Below are positions 17,358 through 25,511 of a stretch of 64,000 bases of DNA, one piece after another. The DNA is from E44-bin88 sp034419075 (GTDB taxonomy: Bacteria > Chloroflexota > Dehalococcoidia > Dehalococcoidales > BS750m-G39): contig DAOULR010000007.1 of assembly GCA_034419075.1 (NCBI GenBank), positions 62,001 through 126,000 on the forward strand. The letters run 5' to 3'. Numbering within the stretch: the first letter of the stretch is position 1; each line of letters opens with the position of its first letter. The notes below the pieces were generated by a model, which saw only the letters and a list, made by a program, of their open reading frames with translations, searched no databases and was not told the DNA's origin. A program made the translations under genes and the position numbers.

Positions 17358-18118
17358 GAAGCTCCTTGTGCAGTCACTAGTTTTTCTTTTTCCCGTTCCG
17401 ATATGGGGCGGATTTTAACCTTACCCCATAGCCCCATTTTATCATCTTTGATGATTATAACTCCATTCAGCCCCTTAATGCCAATGGCATGCTCAATACC
17501 GTGAGGGATATCATCGGCAACTTTAATCATATTGCCGATAGCCGTGGCGGCGGCGTCGGCCAGGGCGGTTGATTTGGAGAGCACTATCACTGCGTCTGCC
17601 TGCCCCAGGCTCAAAGAGTGCCCCACCGTCCCCGAGGAAGTGCAGATGCCGAGTGGGGTATCCTTGCCGCTGATTTCCAGCCCGACCTTGCCCGTTAAGG
17701 GCGATTTGCCGGCGTAGATACCGATGAGGCGGTCGGTCGCGCTTTTAAGATAGATATCGCCGCCGTTTTCCACGATGACCTCTGGCGATAGCTCTAGGAG
17801 CTCTTTACCGACAAACTCGGCGATAGCTCCCGCCACCGCCGCCATGGGGCCGACGCCTGTCTTTTTGGCCGCTTCCGCCATCTCGGTTACTATGCGCGGG
17901 GCGTTGTCGACGGTGAGCGGTTCCAGCGAGCTTAAAAATTTCGGGTGGCGCTCGATATAGCCCTCCAACTGCTGGCGGTATTTCAGCACCAGCCTCTGGG
18001 CTTTGCGCTTCAGGTCGCTGGAGGCGCGGATATAGAGGTCGGTCTCCTTGACCACGACGTTGAAACTGACCAGGCCCTTATCTTTTACCCAGTGGCGGTA
18101 TGTCCTCGGCTGGTACAT
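17354..18118 (-). CDS. UPF0280 / COG2122 ApbE-like protein
   Basis: A 254 aa UPF0280 (COG2122) protein, a distant relative of the FMN transferase ApbE. Features are the N-terminal VKETDLYIRA, the GPMAAVAGAIAE motif near 95-106, ENGGDIYL near 137-144, and SSGTVGHSLS near 175. Members recur next to the DUF39 sulfurtransferase and NIL-ferredoxin genes in anaerobes and are implicated in sulfide-dependent homocysteine synthesis, though the reaction is unsettled. It starts 3 bases after the NIL-ferredoxin stop and overlaps the DoxX gene. Confidence 0.9.
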   Translation of the reverse strand: MYQPRTYRHWVKDKGLVSFNVVVKETDLYIRASSDLKRKAQRLVLKYRQQLEGYIERHPKFLSSLEPLTVDNAPRIVTEMAEAAKKTGVGPMAAVAGAIAEFVGKELLELSPEVIVENGGDIYLKSATDRLIGIYAGKSPLTGKVGLEISGKDTPLGICTSSGTVGHSLSLGQADAVIVLSKSTALADAAATAIGNMIKVADDIPHGIEHAIGIKGLNGVIIIKDDKMGLWGKVKIRPISEREKEKLVTAQGAS

Positions 18119-18121
18119 GGG

Positions 18122-18532
18122 CTAGAAGTGTACCTCCATAGCCCGTGGTGGGCAGGCCTTGATGCAGAGCCCGCAGGCCACACATTTTTCGTTGTAGAAG
18201 ATTACCTTCCTCGTCACGGGGTCGAGCTCGAAGACACCCGAGGGGCAGACGGTGATGCAGGCGCCGCAGTGGGTGCACCTCTCCTCGTTGCGCAGCACGT
18301 CCTGACTCAGTGATTGTATTCTGACCCCGGTCTCGGTCAAATACCTTATGCCCTTGTCGTACTCGCCCTGTTCCCCGCTGAGCTCTAAGACCAATAGCCC
18401 TTCCTCTTCAGGGGTGACCAGGGCTTTTAGGATATTGAATTCCAGGTCGTAGTCCTTGGCCAGCCGACAGACTATGGAGCGGTCGACGATACGTTTGGGA
18501 AAGTGTAATACTATTTTCTTGGCAACAGCCAT
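18122..18532 (-). CDS. NIL domain plus two-cluster ferredoxin (homocysteine synthesis partner)
   Basis: A 136 aa protein: residues 1-75 are a NIL domain (KIVLHFPKRIVDRSIV start) and 80-136 hold two CxxCxxCxxxC motifs (CTHCGACITVC and CVACGLCIKAC), so two [4Fe-4S] clusters. This is the architecture of Methanosarcina MA1822, which works with the DUF39 protein in making homocysteine from aspartate semialdehyde and sulfide, presumably as electron donor. It sits directly between the DUF39 gene and UPF0280 gene, 15 bases after the former, with GGAG before the ATG. Confidence 0.93.
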   Translation of the reverse strand: MAVAKKIVLHFPKRIVDRSIVCRLAKDYDLEFNILKALVTPEEEGLLVLELSGEQGEYDKGIRYLTETGVRIQSLSQDVLRNEERCTHCGACITVCPSGVFELDPVTRKVIFYNEKCVACGLCIKACPPRAMEVHF

Positions 18533-18547
18533 TTTCTTCTCCTTATT

Positions 18548-19756
18548 CTATTCTTCGATAGGCCTTTCTTTAAGCGGTTTGAACTTTATGCCCGACTCCA
18601 CCCCCGGCAGCGGCGCCACCGGCTGGGTGAGCAGGAACTTGCCCTCTTTGATCCACTGCTTGAGCGTCTGAGCAATCTCCACCGCCCGCGAGTAACTGGA
18701 GAGGGAGGCGGTCGGTATCTCCTTGCCTTTGAGCTTCACCTTGCCGCTCTTGAGCTCGGCGTAGCTGACCTCGCCTAGCGTCTCCGGCCTCATGTTAGGG
18801 TAGGCCTCGGAATAATCAAAAACGGAGGAGAAAATCTCGGCGTCGGTTACGGTAGTATGGCCTAAGATTTCCTCGTTGAGTATGGGTATGGGCACGCCCA
18901 AGCCCACGGTGAGGGTACAGCCGTAGCCGAGCATACTGGTGCCCACCAGCCAGCGGGCGTCCATCTGCTTGAGGTCGCCGATGACGGCCAGCGTTCCTGC
19001 ACCGCCCTTGGGCACACCTTTATCGGTGCGGGGGACGTCAGGGTTGTGCTGGGTGCCCTGCCAGGCGACAAAGCCAACGCCGCCACCCAAAAAGATGCGG
19101 GTGCCGATGCCGATGGTCTTGTAGTAGGGGTCGTTGAGCAAGGGCGAGAGCTGCCCGGCGCTGGAGTAGTTGATATTGCCCAGGTTAGCCCGCAAGACGC
19201 CCATGTAGGTATAGATGGTCTTATCCGAGGTGTTGGCGGCGATATTATAGTTCTGGTAAGCGTTTCTGATATTGAACAGCACCGCCTCGTTGAGGTCCTT
19301 GATATTAATCCAGGTGGTTAGCTTCTTGCGGGGATAACAGTCAGTGCCATAGGCAGTGGCCTCCAGCCGTACGTCCTTGCCCGCCACCAGCTCCTCGATG
19401 ACGTGCCCCCCGCCGTAGTTGAACTCACCGGGGTATATTTTGTTGCGGGGGTCATCGTCGGGCAGGGCCGTGGCGCCGAGAAAGAGGTCGACGGCCGCTA
19501 AGCCCGTGTAGGCGGGGACGTCGTTGAGGTAGGTCCTGCCGCCGCCGAGCTTTAGCTTGGGCTTGGTGTGGCCGATATTAAAATAGGCGCCCGAGGAACA
19601 CATTGGGCCGAAGGTGCCCGTGGTAACAACGTCAATCTCTTCCGCCGCCTTTTTAGTGCCCTTCTCGCGGGCGATATCAATTATCTCCTCGGCGGTGACC
19701 ACCACCGCTTTGCCTTGTTTTATCTTTTCGTTTATTTCTTCAATGGTTTTAGCCAT
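18548..19756 (-). CDS. L-aspartate semialdehyde sulfurtransferase (DUF39 homocysteine biosynthesis protein)
   Basis: A 402 aa DUF39 (COG1900) protein, homologous by pattern to the catalytic part of Methanosarcina MA1821, which makes homocysteine from aspartate semialdehyde and a sulfur donor. Recognisable are GTFGPMCSSGAYFNIGH near 47-63 with a conserved Cys, YGTDCYPRK near 136, and the Gly-rich IGTRIFLGGGVGFVAWQGTQH near 217-237. The CBS pair of some archaeal members is absent. It heads the minus-strand operon running to 15889, behind its own consensus promoter, with GAGG before the ATG. No metB/metC/metY genes are in view. Confidence 0.92.
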   Translation of the reverse strand: MAKTIEEINEKIKQGKAVVVTAEEIIDIAREKGTKKAAEEIDVVTTGTFGPMCSSGAYFNIGHTKPKLKLGGGRTYLNDVPAYTGLAAVDLFLGATALPDDDPRNKIYPGEFNYGGGHVIEELVAGKDVRLEATAYGTDCYPRKKLTTWINIKDLNEAVLFNIRNAYQNYNIAANTSDKTIYTYMGVLRANLGNINYSSAGQLSPLLNDPYYKTIGIGTRIFLGGGVGFVAWQGTQHNPDVPRTDKGVPKGGAGTLAVIGDLKQMDARWLVGTSMLGYGCTLTVGLGVPIPILNEEILGHTTVTDAEIFSSVFDYSEAYPNMRPETLGEVSYAELKSGKVKLKGKEIPTASLSSYSRAVEIAQTLKQWIKEGKFLLTQPVAPLPGVESGIKFKPLKERPIEE

Positions 19757-19772
19757 AATTATACCTCACTAG

Positions 19773-19801
19773 ATATTAATCTTTGCCCTCTGGGCTGTCA
19801 A
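19773..19801 (-). promoter_or_regulatory. Promoter of the homocysteine operon
   Basis: On the minus strand TTGACA, 17-base spacer, TAATAT; the -10 lies about 16 bases before the ATG at 19756. It is downstream of the terminator at 19817-19854, which makes the RNA locus and this operon separate transcription units. Confidence 0.65.
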
Positions 19802-19816
19802 TCTGAGGCCTGGCGT

Positions 19817-19854
19817 TTTAAAAAACAAAAAACCCAAGAAGTCTAGTTCTTGGG
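19817..19854 (-). terminator. Intrinsic terminator of the small RNA
   Basis: Perfect 8-bp inverted repeat CCCAAGAA / TTCTTGGG (19833-19840 and 19847-19854) with a 6-base loop. On the minus strand it is followed by a T-rich run (TTTTTTGTTTTTT). The plus-strand side has no T tract, so it acts for minus-strand transcripts. Confidence 0.85.
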
Positions 19855-20014
19855 CTTGGTTGTCTCTTTTCAGTTGGGGGTCAGGTAGGCATAGTCCCCG
19901 AACTGGCGGCACGCCAAGCCCAGGGCATCATCATGCGAAGAGCCCCTATATTGAAGCTAAGCTGTACCTTACCGTTCGGCACCAGTTTTGCCTCCTTTAT
20001 ACCAGTGTTAGAAT
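19833..20014 (-). ncRNA. Structured small RNA with own promoter and terminator (6S-RNA-like in size; family not identified)
   Basis: About 180-195 nt, bounded by a consensus promoter (20021-20049) and a strong terminator. No open reading frame of note. By hand it folds into a long irregular rod. AACTGG near the 5' side pairs with CCAGTT in the 3' half. Just outside, GGAGGCA pairs with TGCCTaCC with one bulged A, and an asymmetric bubble lies between these helices. An apical hairpin forms around GCAT-gatg-ATGC. A second possible helix is CAGTTcGGGG / CCCCcAACTG. A rod with a bubble, this length and this isolation fit 6S RNA, but I do not see a decisive conserved sequence. It is not a tRNA, SRP RNA, tmRNA or SAM riboswitch by motif. 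Confidence 0.55.
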
Positions 20015-20020
20015 AGGGGG

Positions 20021-20049
20021 ATTGTATAGTATTTATGTACAATTGTCAA
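20021..20049 (-). promoter_or_regulatory. Consensus promoter of the small RNA
   Basis: On the minus strand TTGACA (20044-20049), 17-base spacer, TACAAT (20021-20026). This near-perfect sigma70-type promoter points into the structured region, with transcription expected to start around 20014. No gene start follows before the terminator. Confidence 0.75.
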
Positions 20050-20085
20050 ATGTGGCGTTGACTCCACCCAACCCCACTCTGTCAG

Positions 20086-20153
20086 CGTACGTCTTGTTTC
20101 CCCACCCAATGCCCACCCTATAAGGGTGGTACCCCTTTTATATCCTCCTTTAG
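20086..20153 (+). repeat. Dispersed hairpin repeat, copy A
   Basis: CCCACCCaatgCCCACCCTATAAGGGTGGTACCCCTT core. Nearly identical to copy B (27083-27149) from CGTnCGTCTT through TTTAG, and related to copy C (28990-29050). Contains the inverted repeats CCACCCT-ata-AGGGTGG and AAGGG/CCCTT. A degenerate inverted copy (CCTTAAAGGGTGGTGGGTGGGAAA) lies at 20209-20232, so a MITE-like pair about 145 bp long is possible. No ORF. The rest of 20050-20267 holds only GC-rich runs of C and G and no gene. Confidence 0.7.
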
Positions 20154-20267
20154 TGTTGTGTTCCACCCCTCTCTGTTTTCGGGGGTTTAAGGGGGGCGAA
20201 GCCTCCTTCCTTAAAGGGTGGTGGGTGGGAAAAGATAAAAAAGGGGTGGGGTGCTTTATACCCTATG

Positions 20268-20296
20268 TTGAAGCCCCCTATCTTATAGGCTATAAT
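20268..20296 (+). promoter_or_regulatory. Promoter of aspS operon
   Basis: TTGAAG, 17-base spacer, TATAAT. The expected start near 20303 gives a leader of about 22 bases that contains GGAG before the TTG start of aspS. Confidence 0.65.
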
Positions 20297-20324
20297 CAGC
20301 TAAAGTCTTCAACTGGAGAAATCT

Positions 20325-22094
20325 TTGCTAAAAGACCATAGCTGCGGCGAGTTGACCAAGAAGAACGTTGGCACTGAGGTGACGCTGGCGGGGTGGGTTG
20401 ACCGCCGCCGCGACCACGGGGGCCTGATATTCATCGACCTGCGCGACAAGGGTGGCATTATCCAGGTGGTCTTCAACCCGGAGACATCTAAAGACGCCCA
20501 CAAGAAAGCCAATAAAGTCCGCAGTGAATTCGTTGTTCAAGTCAGCGGCAAAGTCGCCCCACGGCAGAAGGGGACGGAGAACCCCAGATTAGCCACGGGC
20601 GATATCGAGGTTATCGCCGAGAGCATCGAGATACTCAATCCTTCTAAGGTTCCTCCCTTCTATATCAACGAGGATACCGAGGTTGACGAGAACCTGCGCC
20701 TGAAATACCGCTACCTGGACCTGCGGCGGGCGCGTATGAAGAAGAACCTGGAACTGCGTCACCGCGTGGTCAAGTTTATCCGCGATTTCCTAGACGCCAG
20801 GGGCTTTGTCGAGATTGAGACGCCGATATTAACCAAGAGCACACCGGAGGGAGCGCGTGACTATCTGGTACCCAGCCGCGTTCACCCTGGTGAATTCTAC
20901 GCCCTGCCACAGTCGCCGCAGCAGATAAAGCAGCTTTTGATGGTGGCGGGGGTGGAGAACTATTTCCAGATTGCCAGGTGCTTCCGCGACGAGGACACCA
21001 GAGCCGACCGCCAGCCCGAGTTCACCCAGCTCGACCTAGAGATGAGCTTTGTCGATGAAGAGGACATACTCAGCCTGATGGAGGAGCTTTTCATCGCCCT
21101 GGTCAAGAAAATCAGGCCCGACATCAAAGTCCCCCAGCCCTTTCCCCACCTCAGCTACGCCGAGGCGATGAGGGACTACGGCACGGATAAGCCCGATATC
21201 AGGTTCGGGATGAAGTTCCAGGACCTGACCGATATTTTTGTCAAGACCGAGTTCGACATCTTTCGCAAGGCCGTAGATAGCGGCGGTAAGGTGACGGGCA
21301 TCTGTGCCCCCGGTTGTGCCGACTACAGCCGTAAGCAGCTCGATGAGCTGAATAAGTTCGTCGTCAGCCTGGGTGGTGGGGGGGTGGTCACCATAGCGCT
21401 GGGCGGTGCCGACGACGCTAAATCGGTGCTAACCAAGTTCTTAAGTCAAGACCAGCTCAAAGAAATGCCCAAACTCTTCGGTGCCGAAACCGGCGACCTG
21501 CTGCTCATAATTGCCGGCAAGCCCAAGCAGGTGGACGCTATTTTAAGCGAGCTGCGTCTTGAGATGGGGCGGCGCCTAAAGCTGGCCGACCCTAAAACAT
21601 TCTGTTTCGCCCATATACGGCACTTCCCCCTCCTCCGCTGGGACGACGAGGCGGGGCGGTGGGAGGCGGAGCACCACCCCTTTACCTCCCCCTGGGAGGA
21701 GGACATCGGCCTGCTAGACAGCGCCCCGGAGAAGGTGCGTGGCAAGCACTACGATATCGTCTGCAACGGCTATGAAATCGGCGGCGGCAGCGTCAGGATT
21801 CATCAGAGCGAATTGCAGCGTAAGATATTCCGCCTTTCCGGCTACGGCGATAAAGAAATTGACGAGCGCTTCGGACATATGCTCGAGGCCTTTCAGTACG
21901 GTGCGCCGCCCCACGGTGGTATCGCCATCGGGTTAGACCGCGTGGTCATGTTGCTGGCGGACGAGGAAACTATACGGGAGGTTATCGCCTTCCCCAAGAA
22001 CCAGGCAGCGGTCGATTTGACCTTCGACGCCCCCTCTTCGGTGAGCCAGCAGCAGCTTAAGGAATTACATCTGCGTTTGAGAGAGGAAGAATGA
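20325..22094 (+). CDS. aspS: Aspartyl-tRNA synthetase (bacterial type)
   Basis: Charges tRNA-Asp, and possibly tRNA-Asn if nondiscriminating. The 589 aa length with N-terminal OB-fold anticodon-binding domain (TLAGWVDRRRDHGGLIFIDL), class II core (motif 2 FRDEDTRADRQPEFTQLD) and the GAD insertion domain (about 290-420) mark the bacterial type. Motif 3 is GGIAIGLDRVVMLL. The start is TTG 20325 with GGAG seven bases upstream; the first residues LKDHSCGEL fit the family. Stop overlaps the tig start (ATGA). Confidence 0.96.
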   Translation: MLKDHSCGELTKKNVGTEVTLAGWVDRRRDHGGLIFIDLRDKGGIIQVVFNPETSKDAHKKANKVRSEFVVQVSGKVAPRQKGTENPRLATGDIEVIAESIEILNPSKVPPFYINEDTEVDENLRLKYRYLDLRRARMKKNLELRHRVVKFIRDFLDARGFVEIETPILTKSTPEGARDYLVPSRVHPGEFYALPQSPQQIKQLLMVAGVENYFQIARCFRDEDTRADRQPEFTQLDLEMSFVDEEDILSLMEELFIALVKKIRPDIKVPQPFPHLSYAEAMRDYGTDKPDIRFGMKFQDLTDIFVKTEFDIFRKAVDSGGKVTGICAPGCADYSRKQLDELNKFVVSLGGGGVVTIALGGADDAKSVLTKFLSQDQLKEMPKLFGAETGDLLLIIAGKPKQVDAILSELRLEMGRRLKLADPKTFCFAHIRHFPLLRWDDEAGRWEAEHHPFTSPWEEDIGLLDSAPEKVRGKHYDIVCNGYEIGGGSVRIHQSELQRKIFRLSGYGDKEIDERFGHMLEAFQYGAPPHGGIAIGLDRVVMLLADEETIREVIAFPKNQAAVDLTFDAPSSVSQQQLKELHLRLREEE

Positions 22095-23419
22095 AAGTAA
22101 CCAGAGAAAAAGAAGAGAACCGACAGGTATGGCTGAATATCGAAATGGAGCCCGCTGAAATGCAAACGGAGCTCGACTTAGCCTATCATCGGCTGGCCCA
22201 GAGAACCGAGATTCCCGGCTTTCGCAAGGGCAAGGCGCCGCGGGAGGTGCTGGAACGCTATATCGGCAAGGACCGGCTGCTCGAAGACGCCCTGAGCCAG
22301 CTGCTGCCTCAGGCCTACGAAAAGGCCCTCAAAGAGCAGGAGCTGGAGCCTATCGCCAATCCCGATATTGAGATAACCCAGTCCGACCCGGTGATATTTA
22401 AGGCGAAGGTGTCCCTGAAGCCTGTCGTCGAGCTGGGCGACTACAAGAGCATTAAGCTCAAACCGGAGCCGCCGGATGATATCATCGACGAGCTTACCAC
22501 CACCCTGGAGCAACTGCGTCGCCAGCACGGTAGCTGGGAGCCAGCGGAGCGCCCCGCCGCCTTTGATGACCTGGTGACCATGGATGTCGACAGCCAGGTG
22601 GAGGGCAAGCCCTTCATTAAACAAGAGGGCGTGCAGTACCAGCTGCTCAAGAACCAGAGCGCCCCCGCACCTGGTTTTGCCGAAAAGCTGGTGGGAATGA
22701 AGGGTGGGGAGGAGAAGGAGTTCAGGCTACAACTCCCCGCGGACTACGCTCAGAAGGAGCTGGCGGGCAAAGAAGCCAGCTTTAAGATTAAAATGAACGA
22801 GGTTAAGCAGCTGAAGCTGCCCGAACTCAATGACGAGTTTGCCGCCGCGGTCAACCCCGAGTTCAAGACATTCGACGGGCTCAAAGAGCGTATCTCCTCT
22901 AACCTTAAAATAATGGCTGAGGACAGGGCCAAAATGGAGTTTGAGGAGAAGGTGGTGGATGCCGCCGTCGACCTGAGCCAGGTTGATTTCCCACCGGTGC
23001 TGGTGGAGATGGAAATAGACCGTACCCTGGAACAGCAGGCGCGGCAATTGCAGGCCAACAATATGCCCATGGAAGAATACCTGAGCCGAATCGGCAAAAA
23101 AGAAGAAGAATTGCGCGAAGAGCTTCGCCCCGCCGCCACCAAGCGGGTTATCCGCTCGCTGGTGCTGGGTCAGATTAACGAGGCGGAAAAGATAGAGATC
23201 AACAAGTCTGATATCGACACCGAACTGGACAGGATGATAGAGGGCGCTGGCGAGAAGAAGGACGAGGCCAAAAAGCAGCTTGACACTCCACAGGTGCGCA
23301 ACTCGCTGGAGCAGATTCTGGCCACCCGCAAGACGGTGCAGCGGCTGGTGGAAATAGCCGAAAAGCCCAAGCGCGCCGTTAAGAAGGCCGGAGGTTCCCA
23401 GGGTGCCGGCAAAAAGTAA
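22091..23419 (+). CDS. tig: Trigger factor
   Basis: Ribosome-bound chaperone and peptidyl-prolyl isomerase. The 442 aa protein has the N-terminal ribosome-binding loop PGFRKGKAP (about 42-50), an FKBP-type domain in the middle (about 150-240) and a helical C-terminal domain with the typical (L/V)xMxxxRTL helix (VEMEIDRTLEQQARQL). A Lys/Ala-rich tail ends the protein. Four-base overlap with aspS. The bacterial arrangement tig-clpP is kept here, except that a molybdopterin oxidoreductase gene has come between. Confidence 0.95.
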   Translation: MKVTREKEENRQVWLNIEMEPAEMQTELDLAYHRLAQRTEIPGFRKGKAPREVLERYIGKDRLLEDALSQLLPQAYEKALKEQELEPIANPDIEITQSDPVIFKAKVSLKPVVELGDYKSIKLKPEPPDDIIDELTTTLEQLRRQHGSWEPAERPAAFDDLVTMDVDSQVEGKPFIKQEGVQYQLLKNQSAPAPGFAEKLVGMKGGEEKEFRLQLPADYAQKELAGKEASFKIKMNEVKQLKLPELNDEFAAAVNPEFKTFDGLKERISSNLKIMAEDRAKMEFEEKVVDAAVDLSQVDFPPVLVEMEIDRTLEQQARQLQANNMPMEEYLSRIGKKEEELREELRPAATKRVIRSLVLGQINEAEKIEINKSDIDTELDRMIEGAGEKKDEAKKQLDTPQVRNSLEQILATRKTVQRLVEIAEKPKRAVKKAGGSQGAGKK

Positions 23420-25439
23420 TGCCAGCATTGCCAAGAGCATCTGCCGAATGTGCCTGAGTAGCTGCGGGATAGACGCCCACATAGAAGACGGCCGTCTGGT
23501 CAAGGTCAGCGCTATGAAGGAGCACCCCATCCACCGCCTCTGCGTCAAGGCGCCGGCCATACCCGACTGGATATATTCCCCCCGACGTATCACCCATCCC
23601 CTGAAAAAAGTGAACGGTCAGTGGCAACAGACCTCCTGGGACGACGCCCTGGGCGTTATCGCCGCTAAGCTGGGCGACATAAAAGCCGAATACGGGGCTA
23701 AATCATTAGTGGTGCACCTGGGTGAGCCGCTGGTGGGCACCGAGGTTCCGCGCTTAGCCGTCAGGTTTTGCAGCCTCTTCGGGACACCCAACTATACCTC
23801 GGGGGCTTCTCTCTGCTTCGCCGCTAAGGGGATAGGGCACGGGTTGTCTATAGCCCGTCGTATGTTCCCCCTGGCACCGAGCTATAAGAAGACGAAGTGC
23901 ATCGTCGTCTGGGGACGTAACCCGGAGCAGTCCAAGATAGGCGAGGAGTTCGACGTCCTCGCCGCCCATAAGCGGGGAGCGAATCTAATTGTGGTCGACC
24001 CCAGGGCGACCTCGCTGGCCAAGAAAGCTGACCTTCACATACAGATAAGGCCGGGCACTGACTGCGCCTTGGCTCTGGCTTTAATGAACGTCATCATTGC
24101 TGAGGGCTGGTACGATAAAGATTTCGTCGAAAACTGGACATCCGGCTTCGATAAGCTCAGAGAGCACGTCAAAAACTACAGCCCGGAGGTGGTGGCTGGG
24201 ATTACGGGTGTTCCCGCGGCTAAAATCAAGCAGTTCGCCAAGATATATGCCACCACCAAACCAGCCACTATTACTCAAGGGGTGTCGCTGGACCACTGCG
24301 TCAACGGTGTGCAGAACAGCCGCGCCATCGCCATTCTCATCGCCTTCACCGGCAATATAGATATAGCTGGGGGCAATACCTACGATTTTCCTCTACCTCA
24401 GACCAGCCTCAGGGTGAGGGGGAGGGTGAATGTTGACGAGGTTATCGGCGCACCCTACCCCATATTTAATAAGTTCATCGGCGAGACCAGCGCCATGCCC
24501 GTGCCCGAGGCTATCCTGACGAATAAGCCCTATCCCGTTAAAGCCCTCATTATCCAGGGCAGCAACCCCGCCCTGACCTGGCCCGATAGCGGCGAGGTGA
24601 AAGAGGCGTTGGCTAAGCTCGACCTGCTGGTGGTATCTGACCTTTTCCTCAACGAGACCGCCGAGATGGCCGATATTTTCCTGCCCACCGCCGCTTTTCT
24701 GGAGAAAAAGGCGGTCATGGACTACGCCACTAAAGGAATACCGCTGCTGATTATGGGGCAGAAGGCGATAGAGCCCCCGGATGAGTGCAAGGAGGACTGG
24801 CAATTGTGGTCGGAGTTGGGCAAGAAAATGGGCTACGCCGATTACTTCCCCTGGCGGGACGCTGACGAATTGCTGGCTTACCTGTTCAAGCCTTCGGGGA
24901 TAACGCTGGAGCAGCTGGAGCAGAGCCCCGGCGGGGTATCCTACGGGGACTATGAGTACAGGCGTAAATATGAGGAGAGGGGCTTCGATACGCCCTCGGG
25001 CAAGCTGGAAATCTTCTCGCCGACGCTGGCTGCCTACGGCTACGACCCCCTGCCTACCTTTACTCCGATAACGGAGCCGTCTGACGATTATCCCTTTACC
25101 CTGATTAGTGGCACACGGACGGTGGCCTATACCCATTCCCAGTACCGCGACATCAAGAGGCTCAAAAAGCTTGTGCCCGAGCCGCTGGTGGAGATTAACT
25201 ACGCCGATGCCGCCGAGCTGAGCATCATGAACGGCGAAACAGTCGCCGTGGAGTCGGCCAAGGGGAGTATCACCCTCAAAGCCAAGGTTACCCCTGATAT
25301 CCTGCCCAGAGTGCTCAGCCTGCAGCACGGCTGGAGGGAAGCCAATGCCAATCTCCTCACCGACAGCCAGCCCTGCGACCCCATCTCAGGCTATCCCGCC
25401 TTTAAGACCATACCATGTCGGGTAAGAAAAGTAGGGTGA
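23403..25439 (+). CDS. Molybdopterin-dependent oxidoreductase (DMSO reductase family)
   Basis: A 678 aa Mo/W-bisMGD enzyme. An N-terminal [4Fe-4S] site is formed by C14, C17, C21 and C47. A candidate Cys ligand of the metal is in GASLCFAAKG near residue 137. The dinucleotide-binding region IVVDPRATSLAKKADLHIQI is clear, and a C-terminal MGD-binding beta-barrel (from FTLISGTRTVAYTHSQ) is present. There is no twin-arginine signal, so it is cytoplasmic. Formate dehydrogenase-, polysulfide/thiosulfate- and acetylene hydratase-type activities all remain possible. Start is GTG 23403 (GGAGG eight bases upstream), overlapping the end of tig by 17 bases. It interrupts the usual tig-clpP neighbourhood. 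No partner subunits follow. Confidence 0.9.
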   Translation: MPAKSNASIAKSICRMCLSSCGIDAHIEDGRLVKVSAMKEHPIHRLCVKAPAIPDWIYSPRRITHPLKKVNGQWQQTSWDDALGVIAAKLGDIKAEYGAKSLVVHLGEPLVGTEVPRLAVRFCSLFGTPNYTSGASLCFAAKGIGHGLSIARRMFPLAPSYKKTKCIVVWGRNPEQSKIGEEFDVLAAHKRGANLIVVDPRATSLAKKADLHIQIRPGTDCALALALMNVIIAEGWYDKDFVENWTSGFDKLREHVKNYSPEVVAGITGVPAAKIKQFAKIYATTKPATITQGVSLDHCVNGVQNSRAIAILIAFTGNIDIAGGNTYDFPLPQTSLRVRGRVNVDEVIGAPYPIFNKFIGETSAMPVPEAILTNKPYPVKALIIQGSNPALTWPDSGEVKEALAKLDLLVVSDLFLNETAEMADIFLPTAAFLEKKAVMDYATKGIPLLIMGQKAIEPPDECKEDWQLWSELGKKMGYADYFPWRDADELLAYLFKPSGITLEQLEQSPGGVSYGDYEYRRKYEERGFDTPSGKLEIFSPTLAAYGYDPLPTFTPITEPSDDYPFTLISGTRTVAYTHSQYRDIKRLKKLVPEPLVEINYADAAELSIMNGETVAVESAKGSITLKAKVTPDILPRVLSLQHGWREANANLLTDSQPCDPISGYPAFKTIPCRVRKVG

Positions 25440-25458
25440 GAAAAATCGGAGAATGAGT

Positions 25459-25464
25459 TATAAT
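25459..25464 (+). promoter_or_regulatory. Possible -10 of clpP
   Basis: TATAAT in the 72-base gap between the molybdopterin enzyme and clpP; no convincing -35 at 17 bases. The leader would carry GGGAGGAT before the clpP ATG. Confidence 0.35.
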
Positions 25465-25511
25465 TAACTTAACCTTTGCTCTTAACTTTAAGCTAGCGGG
25501 AGGATAAGATA

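Noticed and set aside
19833..20014. SAM riboswitch, T-box or SRP RNA identity for the small RNA
   Set aside because: The conserved cores of these classes (SAM-I GGUGGAGGGAC-like, T-box GGUGGnACCGCG, SRP GGAAG apical loop) are not present.
19860..20341. Two short plus-strand open frames between the homocysteine operon and aspS
   Set aside because: They run through the small RNA and the hairpin repeat, lack Shine-Dalgarno sites and have improbable composition.
24393..25328. 311-codon open frame on the minus strand
   Set aside because: Lies wholly antisense to the molybdopterin oxidoreductase; composition is that of a shadow frame and no domain is recognisable.
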